Source of the DNA: Erythrobacter sp.
GTDB lineage: Bacteria; Pseudomonadota; Alphaproteobacteria; Sphingomonadales; Sphingomonadaceae
Direction: 5' to 3'
Length of the DNA: 36,374 nucleotides
NCBI GenBank assembly: GCA_013822695.1
Contig: PNKW01000026.1
Coordinates: 1-36,374 of the forward strand
Under the pieces are notes generated by a model, which was not told the origin of the DNA, searched no databases, and worked only from the letters and a program-made list of their open reading frames with translations. Positions 9,058-18,128 of this stretch are shown piece by piece. The position numbers and the translations under genes are program-made. Positions within the stretch are counted from its first letter, which is position 1. The number at the start of each line of letters is the position of its first letter.

Positions 9058-10860
9058 TCACGTCCCCGCCAAGGACCGGACGCGCCGCTCGCCGAACCAC
9101 AAGGCGCCGCTCAGGAGCAGCCAGAGCAGGAGGTAGGGCCACCCGGCCGACCTTCGCTCGGGCAGATTGCGCGCCTCTGTGGCGGATTGCTGCACCGCCC
9201 AGCCTGCCGTTGCAAGGCTGGTCTCGGCTGCACGGATCGACGCGAAGGCATCGGCGGGAAAGACCGGAAGGGGGAAGGTCTGCTCGCCATCCGACCCGGC
9301 CTGGACGATGCGGTGTTCGCCCGGCACCAATGGCCAATAGGCGGCGCATCCGCGCGGCCCCGCCTCAGGGTCGATGGCGAGCGCGACTGCGGCTCCGTCA
9401 GGGGCGATCGCCCGCGCGCCGGCGGCAATGCCGCAAATCGCGGTCCGCTCGCCAGCCTGCACCAGCGCGGGGATTTCCGGGCGGAACTGGCTGTCGGGCC
9501 GGATGACCGCGCTCAGCGTCTCGCTCCACCACTGCGCGTAGCGATCCTGCTGTCCGCCGAGCACCAGCGCGAAGCTGTTGGCGATCGTCCACACGGCGAC
9601 GCGCCCCTGTCCGCGCTGCTGCCAGCCTGCGATCATCGCGCCCTCTGCATCGGTCACGGCGGGCACCACGTCGGGCCCGGTGCCCAGCGTCCATCGTTCA
9701 AGCTCGGGGGGCGGGTCATCGAGCGTGTCCGCCGCGCCCGCCGCGTCCGGCAGCGGCGGACCGCGCCGGGCCTCCAGCGTCTCGGCATCGGGGGCGAGCG
9801 GGGCGAGTGCGACGGGCGCCGTCTCGCCGCCGCCCTCACTGGCAAAGCCGAGGCTGCGCCAGCTTTCGCGCGTGCTGGCCGTGGCAGGGGCGGTCATCCG
9901 CACCACCACGCCAAGCCCGCCGCTTATGGCCTGCGCCAGCGCCGCGCGCCCTCCGCCGCCGAGCGCCACGAGCGCTGAATCGTCAAGGATCACGATATCG
10001 CTGTCGGCAAGGCTTGCCGCATCGAGCCGCACCCCGTCACCCCCGAGATCGACCCCAGCTCCGGCGTCGAGCCTGCTTCTGAGATCGATCCCTGAATCCT
10101 CGGCCCAACGGCGCAGATATTTGTTCTCGGGCGAGGGCGTACCGATCAGCAGTGCGCGCAAGGGCCGCTCCTCGGTGGTGCGCAGCGGCACGGGGGTGTC
10201 GGAGACGATCGCCTTGTTGCCTCCGCGCAGCCGCAGGGTGAAGGTGGCGAGGCCGGGGGTGCGGGCCGTGCCGCCGAGCGTGAATTGTCCCGCCGCGCCG
10301 ATCTCCCGGCTGTCGACCCGCTCGCCGGCCGGATCGAGCAGTTCGGCCGTGCCGCCCTCGACCCCTGCCGCCTCGCCCGCAAGCGTGAACACCGCGCCGG
10401 CGGGCGTATCGGCAGGCGGATCGAGCCGGATCAGCCCGCGCGGGGGCGGCAGCGGGGTGAAGGCGGCCGGGAGCCCGGCGGGCAGGTCACGATCCCGCGC
10501 GGGTAGCCCGCGCCCGAGGATGCGCAGGCGCTGCACCTGGGCGTGGCGGCGCAGCGCGGTGGCGAGATCGGGAACGCGCTCGGCCCCGGCAATGGCGGGT
10601 GCTTCGGGGAGCGCGACCAGCCGCTCGCCCGGGCCGGGGCGGGTGCCGGGAGGCGTCTCGGCGGTGGCGACCAGCAGCGTCTCGCCGCCGAGCGGAATGG
10701 CGGGCGGGAACAGCGCGAAGTAGAGGCCGAGCCCGCTTGCGAGCGAAAGCCCTGCGAGCGTCCAGCCCGGCCAGCCGCGCCGCAGCAGCGCGAACCGCAC
10801 CGCCGCAGCGAGCGCGCCTGCGGCGATCAGCAGCGCGGCGAGGGTCTCCGGCGCGGGCAT
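9058..10860 (-). CDS. Membrane protein with glutamine-amidotransferase-like fold
   Basis: This is the last gene of the eight-gene envelope operon. The 600-aa product has two N-terminal membrane helices (about 5-22 and 29-49), a large extracytoplasmic region, and one C-terminal helix (about 574-590). The middle includes a carboxypeptidase-regulatory-like beta domain (about 150-215), then an alpha/beta region (RALLIGTPSPENKYLRRW; DSDIVILDDSALVALGGGG; GLGVVVRM; GRVAVWTI). This resembles the class-I glutamine-amidotransferase-like domains found in membrane proteins beside MoxR/VWA genes. I see no catalytic Cys in the usual place, so it is probably not an enzyme. Its start follows the previous stop by one base (TGACATG). 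Function unknown. Confidence 0.75.
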   Translation of the reverse strand: MPAPETLAALLIAAGALAAAVRFALLRRGWPGWTLAGLSLASGLGLYFALFPPAIPLGGETLLVATAETPPGTRPGPGERLVALPEAPAIAGAERVPDLATALRRHAQVQRLRILGRGLPARDRDLPAGLPAAFTPLPPPRGLIRLDPPADTPAGAVFTLAGEAAGVEGGTAELLDPAGERVDSREIGAAGQFTLGGTARTPGLATFTLRLRGGNKAIVSDTPVPLRTTEERPLRALLIGTPSPENKYLRRWAEDSGIDLRSRLDAGAGVDLGGDGVRLDAASLADSDIVILDDSALVALGGGGRAALAQAISGGLGVVVRMTAPATASTRESWRSLGFASEGGGETAPVALAPLAPDAETLEARRGPPLPDAAGAADTLDDPPPELERWTLGTGPDVVPAVTDAEGAMIAGWQQRGQGRVAVWTIANSFALVLGGQQDRYAQWWSETLSAVIRPDSQFRPEIPALVQAGERTAICGIAAGARAIAPDGAAVALAIDPEAGPRGCAAYWPLVPGEHRIVQAGSDGEQTFPLPVFPADAFASIRAAETSLATAGWAVQQSATEARNLPERRSAGWPYLLLWLLLSGALWFGERRVRSLAGT

Positions 10861-10861
10861 G

Positions 10862-12970
10862 TCAGCGCAGTCCCTCGGCATAGCGGCGACCCAGCGCCCC
10901 GCCATCGCCGCGGCGGCGGACTTGCGTGGGCGGGCGGGTGAGCACGGTCCACAATGCCCCGCGCAGTTTCTCGCGCAAAGCCCGCGAGCCGGGCTGGCCG
11001 CGCAGGGCATCGATCGCCGCGAGCACCCCGAGCGGATCGCGCAGGCGGACGCTGTTGCCGCGCACCCAGGCCTCGAGCCCGGCAAGATCGATCGCTCCGG
11101 GCTGGGCGAGCGCGCGCCATGCCGTTGCGGGCACCGCATCCTCGATCACGAAAGGCGTCAGCTGCGCCCCGCCGCCGACCACCCCCACACGCTTGCCTGT
11201 CAGCCGCCGCGCCATGTCGATCGGGGGCTGCTGCGATCCGATGCGGGGCAGGTAGATGCGCGTCGCCTGCTGGATGCGCTTGATGTAATCGAGCGCCTTG
11301 TTCTCGAACGGCAGCGCGGCCTCGGGCTTGCCGGTGCGCAGGTTGACCTCGGCCTCCCACATGGCGTCGAGCGCGAGCTTGAGCAGCGCGCGGGTATCGG
11401 GATCGAGCAGCGTTGCCGCCTCGCTCTCGTCATGGGTATGGCCATATTCGGCGAGTACATTGCCGAGATCGCCGAACACCGGACTTTCGGGCGCTTCGCC
11501 GTGGTCGTGGCCGTCGCCGTCGTAATGTTCGGGTTCGGCAGGTTCTTCGCTGTCCGCGGTCGGGAGCGGCGGCTTGGGGATTTCTTCCGCCTCCATCCCC
11601 ATGAACTGGCCATAGCGCAGGCGCAGCAGGCGTTGATCCACGCCGATGGTGTCGGAGCGGGCGAGGAATTCCTCGGCGCTGAGGCTGCGGCGCTGCCGGA
11701 TCAGCGCCTCGGTGTCGATGATCACCTGCCGCTGGCTGCGGAAATAGGCGGGCAGCTGCCGCTTGGCCGCAAGGTCGAGCCCTTCGGCCTCGGCGGCTTG
11801 GGGCGAGGGCACGCGCAGGATCACGCCGGGGCCGCGCACCGCCTGCGGGCGGGGCGCGCGGGTGTCGGCCACGGTGAGCTGAGCGACCAGATCGCTCCCG
11901 GGAACGAGGCCATAGCTGCCGAGCGGCAGGTCGATCACGAACCGGCGGCGGCGCGGATCTCCGGTGCCGCGCACGGTCTGCGTGCGCTCGGCAAAGCGCA
12001 CGGCCTCGCCCTCACCGATGGCGGTGGTGACGGTGAGCCGGGCGAGGGCATCGACGGCGTAATCGTCGCTCGCCTCGAAGATGATGCGCCAGCTGCGCTG
12101 ACCGGGGCTCATCGTGGCAAGGCCCGAGGCGGGCTCGACCACGCGCACCAGCGGCGGCCCGTCGATGATGGGCTCGAGACGGTGGGCGGGCAGGGCGGCG
12201 CGCAGGCCCTGGGCGGTGACGCGGTAGAGCGAGGGCACGTCGAGCCGCAACGCGCCGCTCCAGCCATCCGCGCCCTGCACCAGCGGCAGGCGCTGGCCGC
12301 CGATCAGTTGCACGGCGGCGGACGAAGGCTGCGGTTCGAAGCCGAAGGTCCATTCGATGCGCGAGCCCTGCGGGGCGCGGATGTCGAGCGTGTCGCTGAA
12401 GCGCGCGGGCAGGCCGGTATAGGCGGGCGGGACGATCCGCACACGCTGGCCCGTCAGGCGCGGTTCGCCCGGCGAGGCGGCGGGGCTGCCCGCCACCGGG
12501 GCGAGCGGGGGCGGGGCGGCGGCCTGCATCTGCCACAGGACGATTCCCGCCAGCGCCGCGATCCCGAGAACCCAGGCCAGCGCAATCCGCCCGCGTGACC
12601 AGTCATCGGCGAGACTCGCCGGGTCGAGTGCGGCGATGCGGGCGGCGATGCGCTCGGCCTGAAGCTGCTCGAAGCGGGAACGCGCGCCCGATGCGAAGAC
12701 CAGCGCGGCGCTGTCTTCAAGGCTTGCCTCGCGGGCGTTGAGGCGGCGCACCAGCCAGTCTGCGTCGAGACGGGCGGTGCAGCGCGCGGCGAGGGCAGCG
12801 AGGGCGATGGCGCCGAGAGCGAGCAGCGCCGCGCCCACCGCGGGGCCTGCCAAAGCCCAGCCCAGAGCTGCGAGCACCAGCACCAGCGGGCTCCACACCA
12901 GCAAGGTCTCCCCTGCGGCGCGGCGGCGCGCGGGGGCGAGCCATTGCCCGGCGGCGGGCTCGCGGCTCAT
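10862..12970 (-). CDS. DUF4175-like membrane protein with His/Asp-rich segment
   Basis: The 702-aa membrane protein has two N-terminal hydrophobic segments (about 25-65), a cytoplasmic-looking stretch, another helix near 125-145, then a long beta-rich periplasmic region (about 190-440). The phrases FEASDDYAV and VAQLTVADTRAP match what I know of DUF4175. A helical region follows, then an acidic and His-rich stretch (HYDGDGHDHGE and YGHTHDES, about 520-560) that could bind metal, then a C-terminal helical domain. The start ATG at 12970 overlaps the upstream stop (ATGA). Its role is unknown; position implies membership of a membrane complex with the BatA-like and DUF58 proteins. Confidence 0.8.
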   Translation of the reverse strand: MSREPAAGQWLAPARRRAAGETLLVWSPLVLVLAALGWALAGPAVGAALLALGAIALAALAARCTARLDADWLVRRLNAREASLEDSAALVFASGARSRFEQLQAERIAARIAALDPASLADDWSRGRIALAWVLGIAALAGIVLWQMQAAAPPPLAPVAGSPAASPGEPRLTGQRVRIVPPAYTGLPARFSDTLDIRAPQGSRIEWTFGFEPQPSSAAVQLIGGQRLPLVQGADGWSGALRLDVPSLYRVTAQGLRAALPAHRLEPIIDGPPLVRVVEPASGLATMSPGQRSWRIIFEASDDYAVDALARLTVTTAIGEGEAVRFAERTQTVRGTGDPRRRRFVIDLPLGSYGLVPGSDLVAQLTVADTRAPRPQAVRGPGVILRVPSPQAAEAEGLDLAAKRQLPAYFRSQRQVIIDTEALIRQRRSLSAEEFLARSDTIGVDQRLLRLRYGQFMGMEAEEIPKPPLPTADSEEPAEPEHYDGDGHDHGEAPESPVFGDLGNVLAEYGHTHDESEAATLLDPDTRALLKLALDAMWEAEVNLRTGKPEAALPFENKALDYIKRIQQATRIYLPRIGSQQPPIDMARRLTGKRVGVVGGGAQLTPFVIEDAVPATAWRALAQPGAIDLAGLEAWVRGNSVRLRDPLGVLAAIDALRGQPGSRALREKLRGALWTVLTRPPTQVRRRGDGGALGRRYAEGLR

Positions 12971-14112
12971 GCCGCAAACCTCCGGCGGCGGCTTGCCATC
13001 AGCCGCTCGGCGAGGAAGGCGAGTGCGATCAGCACCGCCAGCCATGGGGAGAGCGCGCGCGGCGGCAGGGGGTAGGGTGCGGCATCGCCGGTGGGCGCGG
13101 CGGCAGCGGCGGCGACGCGTGCCGGGGGCGGGGCGGAGGGCGATACGAGGTCGCGCAAGGCCTCGGCAAAGCCGGGGTCGAGCAGTTCGGGCGCGGTCGC
13201 AGGCGCGAGCGGGCGGGTGAAGCGCATCAGCCGCCCTGCACCCAGCGGCCCGCCCTCGACCAGCACTTCGCCGCCCTCGTCTGCCCACAGGGGGGCGCTC
13301 GCGGCGGGCATGGCGAGCGAGGCAGAATCCACCACCAGCGCGGTGCCGCCTGCCTCGACCCAGTCGGTCAGGCTTCGGGGGACAGGGCCGGGGCGCAGCC
13401 AGATGAGCACCGCACCGCGCGCCGGGAGCGTGTCCCCCGCCTCGGCGGTGAAGCCCGCTGCCCCCTCCCACGCGGCGGCGGCAGCGCGGAAATAGCGCAA
13501 GGGCGCGGCGGACGCGCCTCCGGCATGGCGCACCGCGAGCGTCGGTGCCGGGGCGGGCTTGGCTTCAACCGCACCGGAAACGGCAGCGACGGCTTTCCAT
13601 GTGACCTTGCGGGTGAGGGCGAGCCGTCCGGCATCGACCCCGTCCAGCACCGGCGGGACGAGGATCGTCAGGGGCGCGCCTTGGGGCAGTTCGGCGTCAT
13701 ACTGGCGGATCAGGCTGGAAACGGACGCCTGCGAGGGCGGTTTGCTCTCGCCGAGCGCGGGAAAACCGGGCGCGATCCAGCGCAAGTCAGCCTCCGCCCC
13801 CGCAGCCTTGCGCGCCGCCGCCGGATCAACCCCCGGCGCGGCAAGCACACGCGGCGCATCATCTTCCCACCCCAGCACCGCAGGCTGCGCGAGCAGCAGC
13901 GCCAGAAGTGCCACCAGCAGCAGCCGCAGCGCGAGCAGCAGCCATTCGTCGAAGCGCAGGCGGCGCTTGGGCCGCGGCAGCGCCTCGAGCCAGCGCATCG
14001 CCGCAAAATCGAGCGGCACGTCCTCGTTCCTGCGCCGCAGATGGAGGATCAGCGGCACGATCAGCGCGGCAAGCGCGGCAAGGCCGAGCGGGGCGAGCAG
14101 CAAGGGCGTCAC
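12967..14112 (-). CDS. BatA-like membrane protein (aerotolerance N-terminal domain)
   Basis: The 381-aa product begins with the hallmark of BatA N-terminal domains. Helix one (about 5-23) is followed by HLRRRNEDVPLDFAAMRWL, then RFDEWLLLALRLLLVALLAL as helix two (about 57-80). A periplasmic alpha/beta domain resembling a degenerate VWA or amidotransferase fold follows (about 105-340), and a final helix lies near 352-370. I cannot see a complete MIDAS motif, so metal-dependent ligand binding is doubtful. The start is GTG at 14112, overlapping the DUF58 stop (GTGA, 14109-14112). In Bat and MoxR systems such proteins sit in the membrane beside DUF58 and MoxR partners. Confidence 0.83.
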   Translation of the reverse strand: MTPLLLAPLGLAALAALIVPLILHLRRRNEDVPLDFAAMRWLEALPRPKRRLRFDEWLLLALRLLLVALLALLLAQPAVLGWEDDAPRVLAAPGVDPAAARKAAGAEADLRWIAPGFPALGESKPPSQASVSSLIRQYDAELPQGAPLTILVPPVLDGVDAGRLALTRKVTWKAVAAVSGAVEAKPAPAPTLAVRHAGGASAAPLRYFRAAAAAWEGAAGFTAEAGDTLPARGAVLIWLRPGPVPRSLTDWVEAGGTALVVDSASLAMPAASAPLWADEGGEVLVEGGPLGAGRLMRFTRPLAPATAPELLDPGFAEALRDLVSPSAPPPARVAAAAAAPTGDAAPYPLPPRALSPWLAVLIALAFLAERLMASRRRRFAA

Positions 14113-15005
14113 GCCGGCAGCGCTCCGCGACCGAAGAAGGCGTGCAGCGGCAGGTCGATCGCCTCGTCGAGCACATGGGCGGTGTGGCGGATGCCGGCGG
14201 CATCGAGTCGCTCGCCCAATGCCGCCCGCGCTGCGGCGAAACGGTCGAGGAAGGTCTGGCGCAGCGCCGCCCCGTCGCCGACCAGATCCGCGCCGGTTTC
14301 GGGATCGATGAAGCGGTAGCCGCCATCGAAGGGGAAATCCCGCTCCTCGACGGTGAGCATCTGAACGCAGAGCACCTCGCGCCCCGCCTTCGCAAGGCGC
14401 TCGATCATGGCGATGCCGCGTTCGTCAAAGCAATCGCTGAGATAGAGCACCAGATCGCGCGCGCTGATGCGTTCCCACAGCGGGGCGAGGCTGGCCGCGT
14501 CAGGGAAGGTGCCAGCTGCGCCGAGCCGGGACAGCTCGATCTGCATCCGTTCGAACTGCGCGCGGCCCCGATGCGGGTCGGCTACTGCCAGACCGCCGTC
14601 GCGCAAGGCAATCCAGCCGAAGCGGTCGCCCTGCATCAGGGCAAGCTGCGCGGTGCACAGCGCCAGCAGCTTGGCCGCATCCATCCGCGACCTGTCCGGC
14701 CGCGCGCGGTCGGCCTGCCCCATCGAGGCGCTCGCGTCGATCAGCACCCAGACCGAAATCGGGCTTTCCTCCTCAGCCTCGCGCACGAAGAACCGGTCGG
14801 AACGGGCGAACAGCTTCCAGTCGATCCGGCGCGGCTCGTCCCCCGGCTCGTAGGCGCGGTATTGCGCGAATTCGAGGCCTGCGCCCTTGTTGCGGCTCTG
14901 GTGCATGCCGAAGCCGCGGTCGCCCATGTCGCGCCGCGTGCGCAAGCTCAGCCGCTTCAGCCGGCTGCGGATTTCGGGCGGGATGGCGAGCGGCGTGCGC
15001 GCCAT
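14109..15005 (-). CDS. DUF58 domain protein with VWA-type MIDAS
   Basis: This soluble 298-aa protein carries the DUF58 core signature (YRAYEPGDEPRRIDWKLFAR, about 49-68, then a conserved acidic stretch). A von Willebrand A-like domain with the metal-site motif DASASMG (Asp about 90) follows; SDCFDERG is a later conserved loop. DUF58 proteins are the standard VWA partners of MoxR ATPases, thought to recruit or remodel client proteins. No membrane segment is visible, so it probably acts on the cytoplasmic side with the MoxR ATPase encoded two bases upstream. The ATG at 15005 is used because it starts the conserved reading just after the MoxR stop. Confidence 0.92.
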   Translation of the reverse strand: MARTPLAIPPEIRSRLKRLSLRTRRDMGDRGFGMHQSRNKGAGLEFAQYRAYEPGDEPRRIDWKLFARSDRFFVREAEEESPISVWVLIDASASMGQADRARPDRSRMDAAKLLALCTAQLALMQGDRFGWIALRDGGLAVADPHRGRAQFERMQIELSRLGAAGTFPDAASLAPLWERISARDLVLYLSDCFDERGIAMIERLAKAGREVLCVQMLTVEERDFPFDGGYRFIDPETGADLVGDGAALRQTFLDRFAAARAALGERLDAAGIRHTAHVLDEAIDLPLHAFFGRGALPA

Positions 15006-15007
15006 GG

Positions 15008-16015
15008 TCAGGCGGCGGGCGGCGGCAGATCGCCAAGCAGCGCGGCGACAATATCGTCGGCGCTCTTGCCCTCGGCCTCGGCAGCGAAGCTCAGCAGCAG
15101 GCGGTGGCGCAGCACCGGGGCGGCAAGCACCGCGACATCCTCGCGCGTGGCGGCGAACCGCCCGTGGAGCAGCGCGCGCGCCTTGGCGCACAGCACCAGC
15201 GCTTGGCCCGCGCGCGGGCCCGCGCCCCAGCGCACATAGTCGGCCACGGCCGCAGGGGCCGCCGGATCGCCCGGCCGGGTCGCGCGCACCAGCGTGGTGA
15301 TCCAGCCGAGCAGATCATCGGAGAGATAGACCTCGCGCACATCGGCCTGGAGCGCCAGCGCATCCTCTGCATGCATCACGCAAGGCACCGCTGCGCCCGC
15401 GCGGCCGGTGGTCATGGCGAGAATGTCGCGCTCTTCGGCGGCGGTCGGATAGCCGACGCGCACCAGCAGCAGGAAGCGGTCAAGCTGGGCTTCGGGCAGC
15501 GGATAGGTGCCCGCCTGCTCCAGCGGGTTCTGGGTCGCCAGCACGAAGAAGGGCTTCGGCAGCTGGTAGGTCTGCCCGCCATAGCTGACGGTCTTTTCCT
15601 GCATCGCCTCCAGCAGCGCGGCCTGGGTCTTGGGGGGCGTGCGGTTCAATTCGTCGGCGAGCAGCAGGTTGGTGAATACCGGCCCCTGCTGGAAGCGGAA
15701 CGAGCGGTGGCCGGTGCCGTGATCCTCTTCGAGCAATTCGGTGCCGAGGATATCGCTCGGCATGAGATCGGGGGTGAACTGCACGCGGCGGAAATCAAGC
15801 TTCAGCGCATCGCCCAGCGTACGCACCAGCAGCGTCTTGCCAAGGCCGGGGACGCCTTCGAGCAGGCAGTGACCGCCCGCCAGCAGCCCGATCAGCAATT
15901 GTTCGACCACATCGCCCTGCCCGACGACCGCGGTGGCGATGGCGCGTTTCAGATCCGCCAGGCCAGCCATGCGCTGTTCGATTGCCGCAGCATCCGCCGC
16001 GCCCTGCTGTGCCAC
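15008..16015 (-). CDS. MoxR-family AAA+ ATPase
   Basis: This cytoplasmic AAA+ ATPase (335 aa) of the MoxR class is a probable chaperone that works with VWA proteins to mature or activate protein complexes. Walker A is EGVPGLGKT (Lys about 60), Walker B is LLLADELNR, and the sensor region reads ATQNPLEQAGTYPLPEAQLD, all diagnostic for MoxR. I use the GTG at 16015: a TAG stop lies just upstream in frame, and AAGGG lies about ten bases before it. The next Met (about residue 16) is a possible but less likely start. The DUF58 gene follows two bases after its stop. Confidence 0.95.
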   Translation of the reverse strand: MAQQGAADAAAIEQRMAGLADLKRAIATAVVGQGDVVEQLLIGLLAGGHCLLEGVPGLGKTLLVRTLGDALKLDFRRVQFTPDLMPSDILGTELLEEDHGTGHRSFRFQQGPVFTNLLLADELNRTPPKTQAALLEAMQEKTVSYGGQTYQLPKPFFVLATQNPLEQAGTYPLPEAQLDRFLLLVRVGYPTAAEERDILAMTTGRAGAAVPCVMHAEDALALQADVREVYLSDDLLGWITTLVRATRPGDPAAPAAVADYVRWGAGPRAGQALVLCAKARALLHGRFAATREDVAVLAAPVLRHRLLLSFAAEAEGKSADDIVAALLGDLPPPAA

Positions 16016-16028
16016 TATGCCAGACCCT

Positions 16029-16742
16029 TCAATTGCTCAGCGCGTACATGATGATGTTCACCCCGAAGCGGGTGTTGTCTTCCGCCAGGAAGCGCTTGTT
16101 GCGCCAATCGTAGTCCCATTCGCAGCCATAGTCCTTGTTGCTGTAGAGCACGCCAAGGCGGCCGTTGATGGTGATGCCCTTGAGGTAATCGTGGATCAGG
16201 TCATCGCCCCAGCCGTTGAGTTCGAAGGAGGTTGCAGGCGGGCCGTCGAACTTGAAAAAGCTCGTATAGACCGGGTGGTCGCCCGGCAGCTTCTTCATCG
16301 CCGAAGCGCCGAAGATGGTGGCCATCTGCGCCTCGAACGACTTGGCGAAAAGGCCGTCGATATCGTGGTTGCAGTCGTCCACGAACACGAAGCCGCCATT
16401 GCGCACATAGCGTTCGAAATTGCGGCGTTCAGCGTCGGAGAATTCGACCGCCTTGTGCCCGACGAGATAGCAGAACGGGGCGGACAGCATCGCCGGATCG
16501 GCGAGGGCGACCACCCGTTCCTGCGGATCGACCCGCAAGGTGGTGTAATCGATCATCGAGGTGATGAGATTGGCCGGCATGCGCTGGTCGACATCCCAGT
16601 CGCCCGAATTGTACTTGAGGCGGGTGAACCAGAAGTCATAGCCGCCCGCAGCCCGCTGGGCCGCAGCGGGGGCGCCAAGCACCGCGCCCGCCGCCCCGGC
16701 CAGCGCTGCGCGCAGGAAGGCGGCGCGGGTCATCGCAGACAT
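16029..16742 (-). CDS. Exported DUF4159 domain protein
   Basis: The product (about 237 aa) has an N-terminal signal sequence. TRAAFLRAALAGAAGAV then GAPAAAQ looks like a Tat leader in which the second Arg of the pair is Ala, so Sec export is also possible. The rest is a DUF4159 domain with the phrases FWFTRLKYNSGDWD, NGGFVFVDDCNHD and LGVLYSNKDYGCEWDYDW, an amidotransferase-like fold of unknown activity. Starts at 16748 (GTG), 16742 (ATG) and 16733 (ATG) are all possible. I choose 16742 because GGGGA lies about eight bases upstream. It stands between the TldE-like gene and the MoxR gene in the operon. Confidence 0.88.
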   Translation of the reverse strand: MSAMTRAAFLRAALAGAAGAVLGAPAAAQRAAGGYDFWFTRLKYNSGDWDVDQRMPANLITSMIDYTTLRVDPQERVVALADPAMLSAPFCYLVGHKAVEFSDAERRNFERYVRNGGFVFVDDCNHDIDGLFAKSFEAQMATIFGASAMKKLPGDHPVYTSFFKFDGPPATSFELNGWGDDLIHDYLKGITINGRLGVLYSNKDYGCEWDYDWRNKRFLAEDNTRFGVNIIMYALSN

Positions 16743-16774
16743 GCTCACGATCCCCGCGCCCCTGCTTTCATGCG

Positions 16775-18106
16775 TCAGACCGCGTCCGACAGCGAGGTGA
16801 AGGTGAAGTCGCGGATCTTCATCGGCGGCAGCAGCATCGAGCCTCCCTCGTCCGCCTTCACCCGCACCGAACGGCCCAGCTCATCGATGTTGTTGAGCAT
16901 GATCACCGGGCTTTCGTTGAAGCGGAAGTTCTTGATCGGATATTTCAGCTGCCCGTTCTCGATGTAGAAGGTGCCATCGCGGGTGAGGCCGGTCAGCAGC
17001 ACGGTCTGCGGGTCGACCATGCGGATGTACCAGGTGCGGGTCAACAGGATGCCGCGTTCGGTGCCCGCGATCAGTTCGGCGGTCGACTTGGTGCCGCCGT
17101 CCATGATCACATTGCCCCAGCCCGCCTTTTCCGGCTTGCCCTGCTTCTGCGACCAGAAGCGCGAATATTCGAGGTTGGCGACCTTGCCGTTCTCGATGAT
17201 CGGGGTCTTTTCGCGCGGCAGGCCCTCGCCGTCCCACGGCAGCGCCGGGACGAGCGGGTGCCAGGGATCGGTGTAGATATTGACGCGCGGATCCATGATC
17301 TGCTCGCCGATCTTGTTGCCGCCGCCCTGCTTGGACAGGAAGCTGCGCCCTTCATCGGCCGAGCGCGCGTCGAAGAAGTTCATCATGAAGCTGATGAGCC
17401 CTGCGGCCGCTGCCGGCTCGAGGATGACGGTGTACTTGCCCGGCTCCAGCGCCTGCGCATCCACCGAAGCGGCCGCCTTGCGCATCGCGATCTGCACGTC
17501 CTTGCCGGCATCGAATGTCTCGATGTTCTGCACATTGGTGCCGACCCAGCCCGACCCGCGCCCGTCCTCGGTGCGCACGGTGCAGGTGTAATCGGCGATC
17601 GTCGACTTCTGGTAGCCGAAATTGCCGTTGGAATTGGCGTGCGCGAAGAAGGTCGCGCCATCTTCGAGGAAGCCTGCGGCCACCAGTCCCTTGTCGCGGC
17701 ACGGCAGGATCGAGGCTTCGGCAATCCTGGCGCGCGCTTCCGGGGTCAGCGCGGCGGTCGCCTCGCTCCAGGTTTCGGTCGGGCGGTAGGTCTGCGCGGC
17801 CACGGCGGGCATGAATTCCGGGTTCTCCGGCGCCAGCTTGGCGAGATCCTCCGCGCGGCGCACCACACGTTCGAGCGAGGCGTCGTCGAACTGGTTGATG
17901 GTCGCCGAACCGGTCTTCTTGCCGAACGCGACCTGCACGCCCAGCTCGACATTGGCGACGATCCCCGAGGTGGAGATATCGTTGCGCGCGAACCGCACAT
18001 TGCCTTCGGTACCGCCGCCAATCGAGGCGCTGCACTCGTCGGCGGTGGAAAAGCCGATGACCTTGTCGAGAATGGCCTTGGCCTGCGCTTCTGTCAGAAT
18101 GCTCAT
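16775..18106 (-). CDS. TldE/PmbA-family protein
   Basis: The product (443 aa) is the non-catalytic partner class of the TldD/TldE heterodimeric zinc protease, known for maturing microcin B17 and degrading the antitoxin CcdA. It lacks the HExxxH zinc motif, as expected for TldE/PmbA. It keeps family phrases such as GKYTVILEPAAAAGL, IENGKVANLEYSRFWSQKQG and GILLTRTWYIRMVDP. A strong AGGAG lies eight bases before the ATG at 18106. I see no signal peptide, which contrasts with the TldD partner just upstream. If the partner is exported, this subunit must either travel with it or act separately in the cytoplasm. Confidence 0.92.
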   Translation of the reverse strand: MSILTEAQAKAILDKVIGFSTADECSASIGGGTEGNVRFARNDISTSGIVANVELGVQVAFGKKTGSATINQFDDASLERVVRRAEDLAKLAPENPEFMPAVAAQTYRPTETWSEATAALTPEARARIAEASILPCRDKGLVAAGFLEDGATFFAHANSNGNFGYQKSTIADYTCTVRTEDGRGSGWVGTNVQNIETFDAGKDVQIAMRKAAASVDAQALEPGKYTVILEPAAAAGLISFMMNFFDARSADEGRSFLSKQGGGNKIGEQIMDPRVNIYTDPWHPLVPALPWDGEGLPREKTPIIENGKVANLEYSRFWSQKQGKPEKAGWGNVIMDGGTKSTAELIAGTERGILLTRTWYIRMVDPQTVLLTGLTRDGTFYIENGQLKYPIKNFRFNESPVIMLNNIDELGRSVRVKADEGGSMLLPPMKIRDFTFTSLSDAV

Positions 18107-18128
18107 GTCTTAAGTCTCCTGCGCGCGC

